64,000 nucleotides of DNA from Paragorgia papillata (Eukaryota; Cnidaria; Anthozoa; Scleralcyonacea; Coralliidae): assembly GCA_035771165.1 (NCBI GenBank), contig JAWNZC010000013.1, positions 2,705,001 to 2,769,000 of the forward strand. Reading direction: 5' to 3'. The notes below the pieces were generated by a model that saw only the letters and a list, made by a program, of their open reading frames with translations, was not told where the DNA came from and ran no database searches. The position numbers and the translations under genes are program-made. Positions 48,063-60,558 of this stretch are shown here, piece after piece; within the stretch, counting starts at the first letter, position 1; every line of letters begins with the position of its first letter.

Positions 48063-48088
48063 CTTGAGTAGGAGGACGGGGGTGACAC
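48063..48088 (-). CDS. Microexon m1-3, 26 nt (1-nt deletion)
   Basis: The run of six C residues (coding strand) that the other unvaried copies have is five here, giving 26 instead of 27 nt between the same acceptor (ttttag) and donor (gttagt). Including it would shift the frame into D3. Skipping it would join the A3 and D3 phase 1 ends in frame. It could also be a homopolymer assembly error. Confidence 0.75.
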
Positions 48089-48229
48089 CTAAAAATAGAA
48101 AAAAAGAGATTAACTTCGAAAAGGCAAAAACGCAACACAGTAAAGTCATAAAACATTCGTCACTTTACAAAATAATAAAAATTGCTTCGAAAATTTCTAA
48201 CATAATTACGTGTCTAAATTGTTATTTAC

Positions 48230-48961
48230 CTCCAGTTGCCGGGGTGCTTCTGTAAACAACTCCTTTTTTAGTTATGCCATAGACAGCTCCAATTCCAATT
48301 GAAACACGACGCCATAATTTTCGGGTTTTGACTCTTTTCCACCTTCTACCGTAAGGCCTATTATCCGTAACGCCCACGCGAACAAACATCTTTCCTCCTT
48401 TATTGACGCCCCAAACTTGACCGTATTGACCAGCTTGGATTTGGATTAAACGTCCAGGTATTCTTTTCCATTTCAATCCTTGAGGCCTGCTTCTCGATAC
48501 ACCTTCTCTAAAGTAAATCGCGTTAGCCTTGTTCACGCCCCAATGTCCGTATTGGCCGCAGGATATGTACTTAAGCCGACCAGGAACCCTTACCCAACGC
48601 CTTCCTTGTGTCAATTTATGTGTTATTTGTAGCCTGCAATATATTTGATTATGCTTATTGACACCACAAACAATTCCTTTTGGACCTGAATCTATCTGTT
48701 TCAAGGAACCAGACACACGAAGCCACCTCCTTCCTCTTGGATTCTTTTTGCTAATTCCAAGACGATGATAAATGCGTCCCGAAATAATACCCCATACACC
48801 AGCACGACCCGACGATATTTGCGTTAACCTTCCTCCAATCCTTTTCCACTTTCCATTGTTAAGAACGAAAATAAACTTACGTTTATTAACGGCCCAAACA
48901 GCTGTTGTAATACCAGAATCGACGTCTGTAAAACGCTTTTTCACCTTTTGCCATTTTTTGT
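48230..48961 (-). CDS. Tectonin propeller exon A3
   Basis: 732 nt, phase 1-1, six blades; same protein as A2 and A4. Confidence 0.93.
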
Positions 48962-49729
48962 CTGCATTAAAAATAAAAACAAATCAGCTCAACCACTTTC
49001 AGCTAGGATGGCTGACAATTTAGCCACATCCGTGAGGTTTTCTCCCTTCATAGGTTACGCGGTGGAACTGGAGAGAGAAAGCCTCAAGTAGAAAACAGTA
49101 TTGAAATTCATCAAAACGTTTCAATAAAACTATATAGCAAGTCCAGCATCTTTTCCTCATACCTGATTGAATAATCTTCAAATAAAGTGATATGTTTATC
49201 GTGAATTCAAACCATTTATCAAGAGAGCATAAAGATAAGAGAGGGAATGTCATAGTAATGGGTCTAGTCCCATCCTAATTCCTCTTAAACTATTTTTAGA
49301 TCTCGCGAGATAATCCTCGCGCGTAACTCGCGACTTGTTGAGCAGTCGAGAATGGCATTTATATTACATCATATATACTAACAAGCGTTTTACCAAAGAT
49401 AAAACTGTGACTTCTTTAAAAGGAGTCTTGACTGTCTTCAATTCCTGAGTAAAACCTTTAATGTAAGGTCCTTGTAATACAATTCTTCAGTTCTTCTACA
49501 AAATGTGCTTCACTACTATAAGACTTTTGCTGCCATTTTGTTTTCACGGCAAGAATATGTAAACTTCCACTCAAAACCCTCGATAGGCGTGCCAAAAAAT
49601 AACTTAAGGGGTATTAGGATAGAACTAGACCATTACTATACACACTCTCTCTTACCTTGATGCTCTCTTGCCGATATACACTAAGTATTCGGTACGATTA
49701 CTATTGTTCGTATCGATCGATTTACATAC

Positions 49730-50572
49730 CTGTTGGAACAACGGGCGGAACTACAACGGGAGGAAGAACAGGAACAGGAGGTGGAGGAAGAACGGGTACA
49801 GGCACTGGAGCTGGATTTAAAGGTGTACCAGGAGGACCAACGAAAGCTGTCACATCTCCACCGACAGGTTTGCCGCGTCGATCAATACCATAAACACGAC
49901 CACGACCAATGGAAACACTGGCGAGCTTCGTCTTTCCAACGGGCTTCCACGATGTTCCAGTTGGGGTCGCTCGGGAAATACCCACACGAGTGAACACTCG
50001 TCCACGAATATTAACACCCCAGACAGCACCGTGCGGACCAGATTCAATCTGAATCAATTTCCCTGGAATCTTTTTCCATTTCCTTCCCTGTGGTCGTTTC
50101 CTTGTCACTCCTTGCCTGAAATATATGTCTTGCTTCTTGTTCACACCCCAATGACCAAACGCTCCACAAGAAATGTACGTTAATTTCCCAGGAACTCGAA
50201 TCCATCCATTTCCGTACGGTCGTTTTCTCGAAATACCTCTTCTGCAGTAGATATTGTTCCCACTATTTACACCACAAACTCTCCCCTTTGGTCCTGAATC
50301 TATCTGTTTCAACCGTCCGCCTATTCTCTTCCACGATTTCCCGGTCTTAAATCTGCGGCTTACACTCATCCGAAAGAAGATGTAGTTGGGTCTGTTAATG
50401 CCCCATACACCAGCTTTACCCGCCGATACATGTATCAACTTCCCGCTGACCTTTTTAAGATTGGCATTCTGCAGTGAGTAAATATTGTCGTCTGGATCCA
50501 CTCCCCAAACGGCTGATGTTATTCCAGAATCCATTTGAGATAGCACATCACCAACGGCTGACCATTTGGCAT
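49730..50572 (-). CDS. Tectonin propeller exon B2 with proline tail
   Basis: 843 nt (281 codons), phase 1-1. Six blades, then the tail APVPVPVLPPPPVPVLPP followed by VVVPPVVPTG. Markers: NRPNYIFF, QDIYFRQGV and GRKWKK. Confidence 0.93.
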
Positions 50573-50915
50573 CTACAAGAAATAACCAGCCCGTAAATAT
50601 TATAACTCATAACTATCACAAACATATTACTTTGTATTCTCCTTCTCATATATTAAAAAAACAACTTTCAAGCCTGAACACAGCATAGAAGGACATAAAA
50701 GCTTTTTTATTTTATTCCCTTAAACAATATATTGTCAGAGAAAGCTGCCATTGATATCTCACTCCGTTCTATATCTTTTAATTACGGAGATCCCTGCTCA
50801 ACGTTCTGTATAACAGTATACAGGCTTTAGTCAAAACAAAGCACTTCTTTGATGTGTTAAACCATATATATCTGGTGCATGGAAAAATTGAAAAACGAAG
50901 AAAATCACTACTAAC

Positions 50916-50942
50916 CTGGAACTGGTGGTTTGGGAGTAACAC
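50916..50942 (-). CDS. Microexon m2-2
   Basis: 27 nt, phase 1-1, linker GVTPKPPVP. Confidence 0.82.
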
Positions 50943-51243
50943 CTACAAAACAAAACAAAACAAAGTGATGGTTATTGACATATTTAGTTTCAAAAATTGA
51001 TGAAAATCATTCACTGCTTAGTATGAAAAACAGTGAAATTTGTAGGTGTCAATGTCTAGTTTACATAAAGAACCACGCATCTATTAGGACGTTCGTACAA
51101 GTGCAAGAAAAAACCTGGAAATTGTATAATTCTGTTGTAAATAATGTTTCTTTCGAAAACTTCCCTCCCCCCTTTCACAACGAAATATGAAACATAAAAT
51201 CTTCAAACGACAAGATATAAAACGTCTGAAAAGGAACATTTAC

Positions 51244-51981
51244 CTGCAACAGCGCCTGGTGTACCTCTATAGACACCATTAAATGTATCCACACCATAAA
51301 CAGCACCGATTCCGATAGAAGCATGAATCCATGGCGTAATACCAAGAACTTTCTTCCACCCTGTTCCGTAAGGTCTATTCTCCTTAACTCCTTTACGAAC
51401 ATACATAGCTCCTTTGGAGTTGACGCCAAACACTTGACCGTATTGGCCGGCCTCGATTTGAACCAAACGTCCAGGTATCCTTTTCCATCTTATCCCTTCC
51501 GGTCTACTTCTCGATACTCCTTCTCTAAAGTAGATTTGGTTCCGCCTGTTCACGCCCCAGTGTCCGTAGTCGCCGCAGGATATGTACTTAAGCTTACCAG
51601 GAATGCGTTTCCAACGCTTTCCGTACCGTGATTTCGGTGTTATTTGTAGCCTGCAATATATATTGTTGTATTTATTAACACCGCAAACGATTCCCTTTGG
51701 ACCTGAGTCTATCTGTTTCAATAAACCAGGCACTCGACGCCACGTCCGACCTTTCCGATTTTTGGCACTAACTCCAACACGATAGTAGACGTAGGAAGCC
51801 TTATTAACACCCCATACACCGGACTGACCCGAAGACACGTGAATTAATCTCCCAGGAATCTTATTCCACTTGCCATTGTTCAGAGAGTAAATGAAACCAC
51901 CCTTATCAACAGCCCACGCAAATGTCGTAACACCAGAGTCGACTTGTTTGAACTGTTGTGCCATCTTTGTCCATTCCGTCC
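51244..51981 (-). CDS. Tectonin propeller exon C2
   Basis: 738 nt, phase 1-1, six blades, DKGGF form; the protein appears identical to C3, C4 and C8. Confidence 0.93.
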
Positions 51982-52157
51982 CTACAGAAGACGAAAAACA
52001 AAGTTTACGCCACAACACCGAATTTAAAAAAAAACTAAAAAACATTATATATACTAACGATATAACGATACGACAATATAACCATATCACGATATAATGA
52101 TATTACGATTTTTTAACCATTAATTAATAGTTAATTAATAGTCATTAGCAGTCTTAC

Positions 52158-52922
52158 CTGGAGGCTTTTTGGGAAGCCCAAGAGGACCAAGGAACGCAGA
52201 CACATCTCCAGACACTGGATTGCCAGCTTTATCAATACCATATATAGTACCAAGTCCCACAGAAACACTAGCAAGCGTTTGCTTGCCAACCCGCTTCCAT
52301 GATGTTCCAATCGGGTTTACCGAAGTAATACCCAGACGAGTGTACACGAAACCAGCTAAATTAACACCCCACACAGCACCGTCAGCACCAGACTCGATTT
52401 GGATCAATTTCCCAGGAACTCGTTTCCATTTAGTTCCTTTAGGATTTAGTGGTGTCACCCCTTTTCTGAAGTAAATATTATGTGCACTATTCACGCCCCA
52501 ATGTCCAAACACCCCACAAGAAATATACATTAATCTTCCTGGAAGTCTAACCCAGCTCGTGCCTTCTTGTCTCACCGGTGAAATTCCTGTTCTACAGTAG
52601 ATACCGTCTCCTGAATTGACACCACAAACTATTCCAATTGGTCCTGAGTCTATTTGTTTCAATCCACCACTTACTCTCTTCCATGCCCTACCACTAGGAT
52701 ACCTGCCATCAATGCCAGTACGAGTGTAGATCCCACCATTTCGGGCAACACCCCATACACCAGCCATACCTGAGGACACGTGAATCAATCTTCCAGAGAT
52801 CGGTTTGAAATTTCCATTCTCATATGAGTAAATTTTATCTAATGGATCCACTCCCCACACGGCTGGTGTCATTCCAGAATCTATCTGTAACAATTGATCG
52901 CCCATTTTTGACCACTTGGCAT
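52158..52922 (-). CDS. Tectonin propeller exon D2
   Basis: 765 nt, phase 1-1, six blades. Markers: TGIDGRYPSGRAW, PGRLMYI, FRKGV, VNLAGF and SVNPIG. It differs from D3 and D4 by Gly instead of Arg in TGIDGR. Confidence 0.93.
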
Positions 52923-53273
52923 CTACGAAAAATTCAAGACCCTTTTATTAAATTTAGATATAATAAAATATACATATATAGCATACGAATTTCAGTATTA
53001 CGAACAAGAGCGAAGCCTTTACACCAATCTCCTGCATGGCCTCTTGAACTATATTTTGTTTGTTGAAGTAGCGATTGATTGATTGACTAACTTCACGTGT
53101 CATTTTATAGATTTGTGGTGTAGTATGTGTTACCTCCGCCAGTCCTCACTTTCTTGAAATCGACTCGTCGATTACTGTAGACTAGTTGCAACATTAATCT
53201 TCGTACGAGCGATAAACAACTTCAAAGAGCACCAAGTAAACAAATTAATAACAAATAGTTAAAAAGTACTAAC

Positions 53274-53300
53274 CTTGAGTAGGAGGACGGGGGGTGACAC
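53274..53300 (-). CDS. Microexon m1-2
   Basis: 27 nt, phase 1-1, linker GVTPRPPTQ. Confidence 0.82.
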
Positions 53301-53441
53301 CTAAAAATAGAAAAAAAGAGATTAACTTCGTAAAGGCAAAAACGCAACACAGTAAAGTCATAAAACATTCGTCATTTTACAAAATAATAAAAATTACTTC
53401 GAAAATTTCTAACATAATTACGTGTCTAAATTGTTATTTAC

Positions 53442-54173
53442 CTCCAGTTGCCGGGGTGCTTCTGTAAACAACTCCTTTTTTAGTTATGCCATAGACAGCT
53501 CCAATTCCAATTGAAACACGACGCCATAATTTTCGGGTTTTGACTCTTTTCCACCTTCTACCGTAAGGCCTATTATCCGTAACGCCCACGCGAACAAACA
53601 TCTTTCCTCCTTTATTGACGCCCCAAACTTGACCGTATTGACCAGCTTGGATTTGGATTAAACGTCCAGGTATTCTTTTCCATTTCAATCCTTGAGGCCT
53701 GCTTCTCGATACACCTTCTCTAAAGTAAATCGCGTTAGCCTTGTTCACGCCCCAATGTCCGTATTGGCCGCAGGATATGTACTTAAGCCGACCAGGAACC
53801 CTTACCCAACGCCTTCCTTGTGTCAATTTATGTGTTATTTGTAGCCTGCAATATATTTGATTATGCTTATTGACACCACAAACAATTCCTTTTGGACCTG
53901 AATCTATCTGTTTCAAGGAACCAGACACACGAAGCCACCTCCTTCCTCTTGGATTCTTTTTGCTAATTCCAAGACGATGATAAATGCGTCCCGAAATAAT
54001 ACCCCATACACCAGCACGACCCGACGATATTTGCGTTAACCTTCCTCCAATCCTTTTCCACTTTCCATTGTTTAGAACGAAAATAAACTTACGTTTATTA
54101 ACGGCCCAAACAGCTGTTGTAATACCAGAATCGACGTCTGTAAAACGCTTTTTCACCTTTTGCCAGTCTTTGT
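53442..54173 (-). CDS. Tectonin propeller exon A2
   Basis: 732 nt, phase 1-1, six blades. Sub-family II markers: KKNPRGRRW, VNKHNQIYC, PGRLKYI, VNKANAIYF, IQAGQ and VTDNRPYG. The protein appears identical to A3 and A4. Confidence 0.93.
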
Positions 54174-54462
54174 CTGCATTAAAAATAAAAACAAATCAGC
54201 TCAACCACTTTCAGCTAGGATGGCTGACAATTTAGCCACATCCGTGAGGTTTTCTCCCTTCATAGGTTACGCGGTGGAACTGGAGAGAGAAAGCCTCAAG
54301 TAGAAAACAGTATTGTAATTCAACAAAACGTTTCAATAAAACTATATAGCAAGTCCAGCATTTTCCCCTCATACCTGATTGAACAATCCTGATTGAATAA
54401 TTCAAACCATTTACCAAGAGAGCATAAAGACAAGAGAGGGAATGTCATAGTAATGGGTCTAG

Positions 54463-55164
54463 TCCACTGATCTCAATAAAACTGGATGGGGCATGAGGCC
54501 GAATTTAGCGTGCCAGTTGTATGATGACGTGACCACTACCTAAGATGGCCGCCACTGAAGTTCATAGCTTTCGTAGATTGAAAACCGACAAAAAGAGTTA
54601 TTTTAAGAAAATTTAAACGAATGTAAGGACACAAGAAGTGCTCAATAAGGTTTAAGACGCTAATTTCTTGTATTTGTTTCTGTTACTGAGTTGTAAAACA
54701 TTTAAATTTCGTTGTTTTTCTAGCTTGAGTGCCGACAACGAAGAAACTTCACGATAATATAAACTGAAAAACAGACTATAAAATCTACGAAGAATTCAAT
54801 TCCAAGTCTTAAATTGTACCTTTTATAGTAATCTTAATGCCTTAACAATATCTCGTGTTGTGTACTTGCCATCTTCTGACTGTATTTGTTGTTAAACAGT
54901 GAAAACAAAACGAACCGGCATCTGTTGTTTGCTTTACGGCTTTTCCGACTCCCCCGGCACAGAGTACTTAATATTCCTCCCCCGGATAATCTGACCGTGC
55001 TTATCGTCAAAGATTGGTTATGCCAGTCAATTTTAGGGTTGGGAACAAGTTCTAAGGCCGCAATGCGCCATATGTTCCACTACGTAAGATGGCGGCGACT
55101 GGCACGAAATGTTTGACTGCTGGCCATAGGGAATGCCCCATCCAGTTTATATAGAGATCAGTGG
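54463..55164. mobile_element. Foldback insertion in the B1-A2 intron
   Basis: ccactgatctcaataaaact...ggatggggcat on the left and atgccccatccagttta...gagatcagtgg on the right. It interrupts gtctagtcccatcc, which is continuous in other modules; about 40 nt to the right (tcttaaact...agataatc) are missing. Confidence 0.8.
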
Positions 55165-55533
55165 TCCAGTCCCATCCTAATTCCTCGCGCGTAACTCGCG
55201 ACTTGTTGAGCAGTCGAGAATGGCATTTATATTACATCATATGTACTAACAAGCGTTTTACCAAAGATAAAAATTCTTCAGTTCTTCTACAAAACGTGCT
55301 TCACTACTATAAGACTTTTGCTGCCATTTTGTTTTCACGGCAAGAATATGTAAACTTCCACTCAAAACCCTCGATAGACGTGCCAAAAAATAACTTAAGG
55401 CGTATTAGGATAGAACTAGACCATTACTATACACACTCTCTCTTACCTTTATGCTCTCTTGTCGATATACACTAAGTATTCGGTACGATTACTATTGTTC
55501 ATATCGATGTTCGTCGTCGATCGATTTACATAC

Positions 55534-56361
55534 CTGTTGGAACAACGGGAGGAAGAACAGGAACGGGAGGTGGAGGAAGAACGAGCACAGGCAGTGGAGC
55601 TGGATTTAAAGGTGTACCAGGAGGACCAACGAAAGCTGTCACATCTCCACCGACAGGTTTGCCGCGTCGATCGATACCATAAACACGACCACGACCAATG
55701 GAAACACTGGCGAGCTTCGTCTTTCCAACGGGCTTCCACGATGTTCCAGTTGGGGTCGCTCGGGAAATACCCACACGAGTGAACACTCGTCCACGAATAT
55801 TAACACCCCAGACAGCACCGTGCGGACCAGATTCAATCTGAATCAATTTCCCTGGAATCTTTTTCCATTTCGTTCCCTGTGGTCGTTTCCTTGTCACTCC
55901 TTGCCTGAAATATATGTCTTGCTTCTTGTTCACACCCCAATGACCAAACGCTCCACAAGAAATGTACGTTAATTTCCCAGGAACTCGAATCCATCCATTT
56001 CCGTACGGTCGTTTTCTCGAAATACCTCTTCTGCAGTAGATATTGTTCCCACTATTTACACCACAAACTCTCCCCTTTGGTCCTGAATCTATCTGTTTCA
56101 ACCGTCCGCCTATTCTCTTCCACGATTTCCCGGTCTTAAATCTGCGGCTTACACTCATCCGAAAGAAGATGTAGTTGGGTCTGTTAATGCCCCATACACC
56201 AGCTTTACCCGCCGATACATGTATCAACTTCCCGCTGACCTTTTTAAGATTGGCATTCTGCAGTGAGTAAATATTGTCGTCTGGATCCACTCCCCAAATG
56301 GCTGATGTTATTCCAGAATCCATTTGAGATAGCAGATCACCAACGGCTGACCATTTGGCAT
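55534..56361 (-). CDS. Tectonin six-bladed propeller exon B1 with proline tail
   Basis: 828 nt (276 codons), phase 1-1, beginning DAKWSAVGD. It has six tectonin repeats followed by a Pro/Val tail (PAPLPVLVLPPPPVPVLPP) that is shorter than in B2-B7. Copy-specific residues: SAIWGV near the start and LLSQM in place of VLSQM. Confidence 0.92.
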
Positions 56362-56707
56362 CTACAAGAAATAACCAGCCAGTAAATATTATAACTCATA
56401 ACTATCACAAACATATTACTTTGTCTTCTCCTTCTCATATATTAAAAAAACAAACTTTCAAGCCTGAACACAGCATATATAGAAGGACATAAAAGTTTTT
56501 TTGTTTTATTCCTTTAAACAATATATTGTCAGAGAAAGCTGCCATTGATATCTCACTCCGTTCTATATCTTTCAATTACGGAGATCCCTGCTCAACGTTC
56601 TGTAACAGTATACAGGCTGTAGTCAAAATAAAGCAGTTCTTTGGTGTGTTAAAGCATGTATATCTGGTGCATGGAAAAATTGAGAAACGAAGAAAATCAG
56701 TACTAAC

Positions 56708-56734
56708 CTGGAACTGGTGGTTTGGGAGTAACAC
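56708..56734 (-). CDS. Microexon m2-1
   Basis: 27 nt, phase 1-1, encoding GVTPKPPVP with the flanking G; acceptor tgtag, donor gttagt. Confidence 0.8.
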
Positions 56735-57031
56735 CTACAAAACAAAACAAAACAAAGTCATGGTTATTGACATATTTAGTTTCAAAAATTGATGAAAATC
56801 ATTCACTGCTTAGTATGAAAAACAGTGAAATTTGTAGGTGTCAATGTCTAGTTTACATAAAGAACCACGCATCTATTAGGACGTTCGTACAAATGCAAGA
56901 AATAACGTGGAAATTGTATAATTCTGTTGTAAATAATGTTTCTTTCGAAAACTTCCCTCCCCCCCTTTCACAACGAAATAAATAAAATCTTCAAACGACA
57001 AGATCTAAAACGTCTGAAAAGGAACATTTAC

Positions 57032-57769
57032 CTGCAACAGCGCCTGGTGTACCTCTATAGACACCATTAAATGTATCCACACCATAAACAGCACCGATTC
57101 CGATAGAAGCATGAATCCATGGCGTAATACCAAGAACTTTCTTCCACCCTGTTCCGTAAGGTCTATTCTCTTTAACTCCTTTACGAACATACATAGCTCC
57201 TTTGGAGTTGACGCCAAACACTTGACCGTATTGGCCGGCCTCGATTTGAACCAAACTTCCAGGTATCCTTTTCCATCTTATCCCTTCCGGTCTACTTCTC
57301 GATACTCCTTCTCTAAAGTAGATTTGGTTCCGCTTGTTCACGCCCCAGTGTCCGTAGTCGCCGCAGGATATGTACTTAAGCTTACCAGGAATGCGTTTCC
57401 AACGCTTTCCGTACCGTGATTTCGGTGTTATTTGTAGCCTGCAATATATATTGTTGTATTTATTAACACCGCAAACGATTCCTTTTGGACCTGAGTCTAT
57501 CTGTTTCAATAAACCAGGCACTCGACGCCACGTCCGACCTTTCCGATTTTTGGCACTAACTCCAACACGATAGTAGACGTAGGAAACCTTATTAACACCC
57601 CATACACCAGATTGACCCGAAGACACGTGAATTAATCTCCCAGGAATCTTACTCCACTTGCCATTGTTCAGAGAGTAAATGAAATCACCCTTATCAACAG
57701 CCCACGCAAATGTCGTAACACCAGAGTCGACTTGTTTGAACTGTTGCGCCATCTTTGTCCATTCCGTCC
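57032..57769 (-). CDS. Tectonin six-bladed propeller exon C1
   Basis: 738 nt (246 codons), phase 1-1, beginning GTEWTKMAQQFKQVDSG and ending GTPGAVAG. It has six tectonin repeats with three cysteines as in the other types. Copy-specific residues: DKGDF, KWSKIP, NKVSYVYY, NKRNQIYF and PGSLVQI. Confidence 0.92.
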
Positions 57770-57930
57770 CTACAGAAGACGAAAAACAAAGTTTACGCCA
57801 CAACACCGAATTTAAAAAAAACAAAAAACATCAGATATACTAACGATACGACAATATGACCATATCAGGATATAATGATATTACGATTTTCTTTTTCTTA
57901 CCATTAATTAATAGTCATTAGTAGTCTTAC

Positions 57931-58695
57931 CTGGAGGCTTTTTGGGAAGACCAAGAGGACCAAGGAACGCAGACACCTCTCCAGACACTGGATTGCCAGC
58001 TTTATCAATACCATATATAGTACCAAGTCCCACAGAAACACTAGCAAGCGTTTGCTTGCCAACCCGCTTCCATGATGTTCCAATCGGGTTCACCGAAGTA
58101 ATACCCAAACGAGTGTACACGAAACCAGCTAAATTAACACCCCACACAGCACCGTCGGCACCAGACTCGATTTGGATCAATTTCCCAGGAACTCGTTTCC
58201 ATTTAGTTCCTTTAGGATTTAGTGGTGTCACCCCTTCTCTGAAGTAAATATTATGTGCACTATTCACGCCCCAATGTCCAAACACCCCACAAGAAATATA
58301 CATTAATTTTCCTGGAAGTCTAACCCAGCTCGTGCCTTCTTGTCTCACCGGTGAAATTCCTGTTCTACAGTAGATACCGTCTCCTGAATTGACACCACAA
58401 ACTATTCCAATTGGTCCTGAGTCTATTTGTTTCAATCCACCACTTACTCTCTTCCATGCCCTACCACTATGATACCTGCCATCAATGCCAGTACGAGTGT
58501 AGATCCCACCATTTCGGGCAACACCCCATACACCAGCCATACCCGAGGACACGTGAATCAATCTTCCAGAGATCAGTTTGAAATTTCCATTCTCATATGA
58601 GTAAATTTTATCTAATGGATCCACTCCCCACACGGCTGGTGTCATTCCAGAATCTATCTGTAACAATTGATCGCCCATTTTTGACCACTTGGCAT
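57931..58695 (-). CDS. Tectonin six-bladed propeller exon D1
   Basis: 765 nt (255 codons), phase 1-1, beginning DAKWSKMGDQLLQIDSG and ending PKKPPG. It has six tectonin repeats; the final strand is followed by a short Pro/Lys tail that serves as the linker to C. Cysteines are at IVCGV, IYCR and YISCG. Copy-specific residues: FKLISGR, RYHSGRAW and SGEVSAF. Confidence 0.92.
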
Positions 58696-58943
58696 CTACG
58701 AAAAATTCAAGACCCTTTTATTAAATTTGGAAAGAACAGATTACTTAGTATACCAATTTCAGCATTACGAACAAGAGCCGAGCCTTTACACCAATCTTCT
58801 GCATTGCCTCTCGAACTAGATTTAGTTAGTAAAAGTGGCCATTGATTGATTGACTAACTTCAAATGTCATTTTATATATTTGTGATATAGTATGGGTTAC
58901 CACCCCTAGTCGCACTTTCCTGAAATCGACTGGTCGATTCATT

Positions 58944-59721
58944 TCCAGAAATTGATGACAAAATGGCCGCCGCTTAAGGGCTAATTTACATATAGCTTTA
59001 TAAAATGGCATCTAATTTTGAACAGTAAATATATAGAGGGGACATATTAAAATGAAAATTCTGCTAATTGAGTATCTCGCCTACTATTTGCTGACCTCGC
59101 TATCTACGCAACAGCGATTTTCAAATTATTCACTTCTTTATTTCTTTAAATCAGGTATACCTACGATCCGCCAAATGACTATATCTTTCGAGCTATCGTT
59201 TGTCAGTGTTTGAGCCTCCGTCAATCATGGTGAGTTCAAAATACCCATTGTCTTGTTGTCATTACAAGTCGGGTAGTTGTTAAATTAGAGGTATACAACT
59301 TCAGGCAATTTGGTCAATATGCAATCTATTACATGCAAGATAAAGATTCCTCTATCAACTCCGGAACATTTGACCAAAGATGATTTTGAAAGTATCAAAC
59401 AAAATCCTACGGCAATCCAGTGGTGCATGACCTACTTATTTGTTTACTATTTTCAACACAATTTGGCGGATCGTAGATATACCTGATGAAAATAAATAGG
59501 TGTCAGACTGAATGATTGGATAATGGTTGTTGTTTAGATCAGGAGGTGGGCAAATAGTTGGCAAAGCTCTCAATAAGCATAAACATTAAGCAAGCTACTC
59601 AATAAATTCTCACTTTAATATATTCGCCTTATATATTTACTGTTCAAAATGGGACGCCATCTTGTAAGGAATATATGTAAATTGGCTTTCAAGCGGTGGC
59701 CATTTTGTGATTAACTTCTGG
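58944..59721. mobile_element. Nested foldback insertion in the m1-D intron of module 1
   Basis: Outer ends ccagaaattgatgacaaaat and its near complement (cattttgtgattaacttctgg); middle arms tgaacagtaaatatat/atatatttactgttca. An inner foldback (59152-59485) has ends caggtatacctacgatccgc and gcggatcgtagatatacctg. Confidence 0.85.
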
Positions 59722-59816
59722 TAATGTACTGTCGACTAGTTGCAACATCAATCTTCGTACGAGCGATAAACAAACTTCAAAGAGCACCAAGTAAACAAAT
59801 AGTTAAAAGTACTAAC

Positions 59817-59843
59817 CTTGAGCAGGAGGACGAGGGGTGACAC
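59817..59843 (-). CDS. Microexon m1-1
   Basis: 27 nt between ttttag and gttagt, phase 1-1, encoding the linker GVTPRPPAQ when joined to the flanking G. It has Ala where the other copies have Thr. Confidence 0.8.
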
Positions 59844-59942
59844 CTAAAAATAGAAAAATAAAGAGCTTAACTTCGTAAACGCAACAACGTAACACAGTAA
59901 AGTCATAAAACGTTCGTCACTTTACAAAATAATAAAAATTGC

Positions 59943-60535
59943 TAATAAAAATATACAGGGCAAAATTACTTGAATATGATTGGCTAATGAAGAGGGCATT
60001 TTTTGTAATTCAGGGCAAAATAACTTGCACTTGATAGGGTTCCTTGATCAGCAGTACTTGCATGTGATTGGTTGCTTTGTTACTTAGCAACAGTGAACCT
60101 CGGAGGACTGATTTTTTCCAACAAATCTGCAAGGTTTTTCGGTCCGACAATGCTTTTTTGTTTATTTTGAACTAATTTAAACTATTGAAGGAGTGTAAAC
60201 TATTAGTGAAAATGAATACACTAGAAAATTTACGAACTTTTGCCTGTGTTTACAAAAAGAAAGCAACAGGCACAGCGATAGGGCGAGGAAAATTGGAATG
60301 TTGCCAAGCACCGACCGTGATAAGGTACATGTACTTCGACATTTTCTGGACGTAACATAACTCTTGAATAATTTTGATGACTATATTATTAACACATAAT
60401 CACATGGGTTCTGGTAAAATTAAGGTTTAATTTCACTCGTGTTTCCAAAATCTTACAAATGTAAAATTTTGAAAACACTCGTGAAATTAAACCTTAATTT
60501 TCCTCGTCCCCATGCGATTACCTATATATATTAAT
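59943..60535. mobile_element. Insertion in the A-m1 intron of module 1
   Basis: It replaces the short tcgaaaatttctaacat of other modules. It contains direct repeats of gggcaaaat(t/a)acttg and an inverted repeat at 60395-60530 (aattaaggtttaatttcac / gtgaaattaaaccttaatt). Confidence 0.7.
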
Positions 60536-60558
60536 TACGTGTCTAAATTGTTATTTAC

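Larger units (their letters stand above)
44561..48961 (-). repeat. Module 3 of the array
   Basis: Sub-family II. It carries the only microexon copy of abnormal length (26 nt). The m2-B region intron also lacks about 40 nt present in the others near 45.63 kb, where the text runs directly from ctgctcaa to gcacttc. Confidence 0.92.
49730..54173 (-). repeat. Module 2 of the array
   Basis: Member of sub-family II with modules 3 and 4. The intron between B1 and this module holds a 0.7-kb foldback insertion (54463-55164), next to which part of the usual B-A intron sequence is missing. Confidence 0.92.
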
